From an uncultured Achromobacter sp. (GTDB taxonomy: Bacteria > Pseudomonadota > Gammaproteobacteria > Burkholderiales > Burkholderiaceae_B): DNA of 5,841 bases. The DNA is taken from positions 1-5,841 of the forward strand of contig CAJYKY010000099.1 of assembly GCA_913775005.1 (NCBI GenBank), given 5' to 3'. Of this stretch, positions 5,733 through 5,841 are shown piece after piece. The translations under genes and the position numbers were made by a program. The notes beneath the pieces are model-generated. The model was not told the origin of the DNA. It ran no database searches and saw only the letters and a list, made by a program, of their open reading frames with translations. Numbering within the stretch: position 1 is the stretch's first letter; every line of letters begins with the position of its first letter.

Positions 5733-5841
5733 CAACCCGCATCGATATGAACTGCGACATGGGCGAAAGCTATGGCGCGTGGACCATGGGCAATGACGCG
5801 GCGGTGCTGCAATACGTCAGCTCCGCCAACATCGCCTGCGG
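5729..5841 (+). CDS. pxpA: 5-oxoprolinase subunit PxpA (LamB/YcsF family), N-terminal fragment cut by window end
   Basis: Only the first 37 codons and two bases are present, but they carry the unmistakable start of the LamB/YcsF family: RIDMNCDMGESYGAWTMGND at residues 4-23, then YVSSANIACG at 29-38. PxpA is the third subunit of the ATP-dependent 5-oxoprolinase and the one thought to act on 5-oxoproline itself. The start is secure: ATG overlaps the pxpC stop (ATGA) and AAAGGAA at 5717-5723 lies five bases before it, the best ribosome binding site in the operon. The rest of the gene continues beyond the right edge. The pxpB-pxpC-pxpA order places the catalytic subunit last. Confidence 0.95.
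   Translation, partial: MTTRIDMNCDMGESYGAWTMGNDAAVLQYVSSANIAC

Overview
The window is GC-rich, gene-dense bacterial DNA. Its protein families and style (a CopB outer-membrane copper protein, a DUF411/CopG protein, a SerA of about 400 residues with an ACT domain, a LysR-type regulator, and a pxpB-pxpC-pxpA set) suggest a betaproteobacterium of the Burkholderiales, most likely an Alcaligenaceae member such as Achromobacter or Bordetella. The taxonomic placement is inferred from general resemblance; no search was run.

Layout. (1) Positions 1-1051, plus strand: the 3' end of a copper-resistance pair. The C-terminal half of the CopB beta-barrel runs directly (TGATG overlap) into a small exported cysteine-containing DUF411/CopG protein. 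(2) Positions 1198-2394, plus strand: serA, D-3-phosphoglycerate dehydrogenase, after a 146-base gap that holds an AT-rich promoter-like patch. (3) Positions 2395-2503: a short convergent intergenic region almost filled by six copies of the self-complementary octamer GGGCGCCC spaced exactly 15 bases apart. The last two copies form a terminator-like hairpin between serA and the converging regulator gene. (4) Positions 2504-3373, minus strand: a LysR-type transcriptional regulator. (5) Positions 3374-3525: an AT-rich divergent control region with nested TTTGAT/ATCAAA inverted repeats, one of which overlaps the regulator's start codon. (6) Positions 3526-5841, plus strand: a probable operon with a VOC-fold metalloenzyme-like gene followed by pxpB, pxpC and the start of pxpA. 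The last three are joined by ATGA overlaps and encode the prokaryotic ATP-dependent 5-oxoprolinase.

How the genes work together. PxpA, PxpB and PxpC form the complex that opens 5-oxoproline (pyroglutamate) to L-glutamate at the cost of ATP. The divergent LysR-type regulator is the natural candidate to control the operon, and the VOC gene, which lies in the same transcriptional direction 24 bases before pxpB, may act on a related metabolite. SerA starts serine synthesis and CopB/CopG belong to periplasmic and outer-membrane copper handling. These two units appear unrelated to the pxp unit.

I did not find a clearly new defence, mobile or RNA system. The most interesting points are the strictly phased GGGCGCCC array, the operator-like palindromes over the lysR start, and the VOC gene attached to the oxoprolinase operon. 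No stretch longer than 300 bases lacks a gene.
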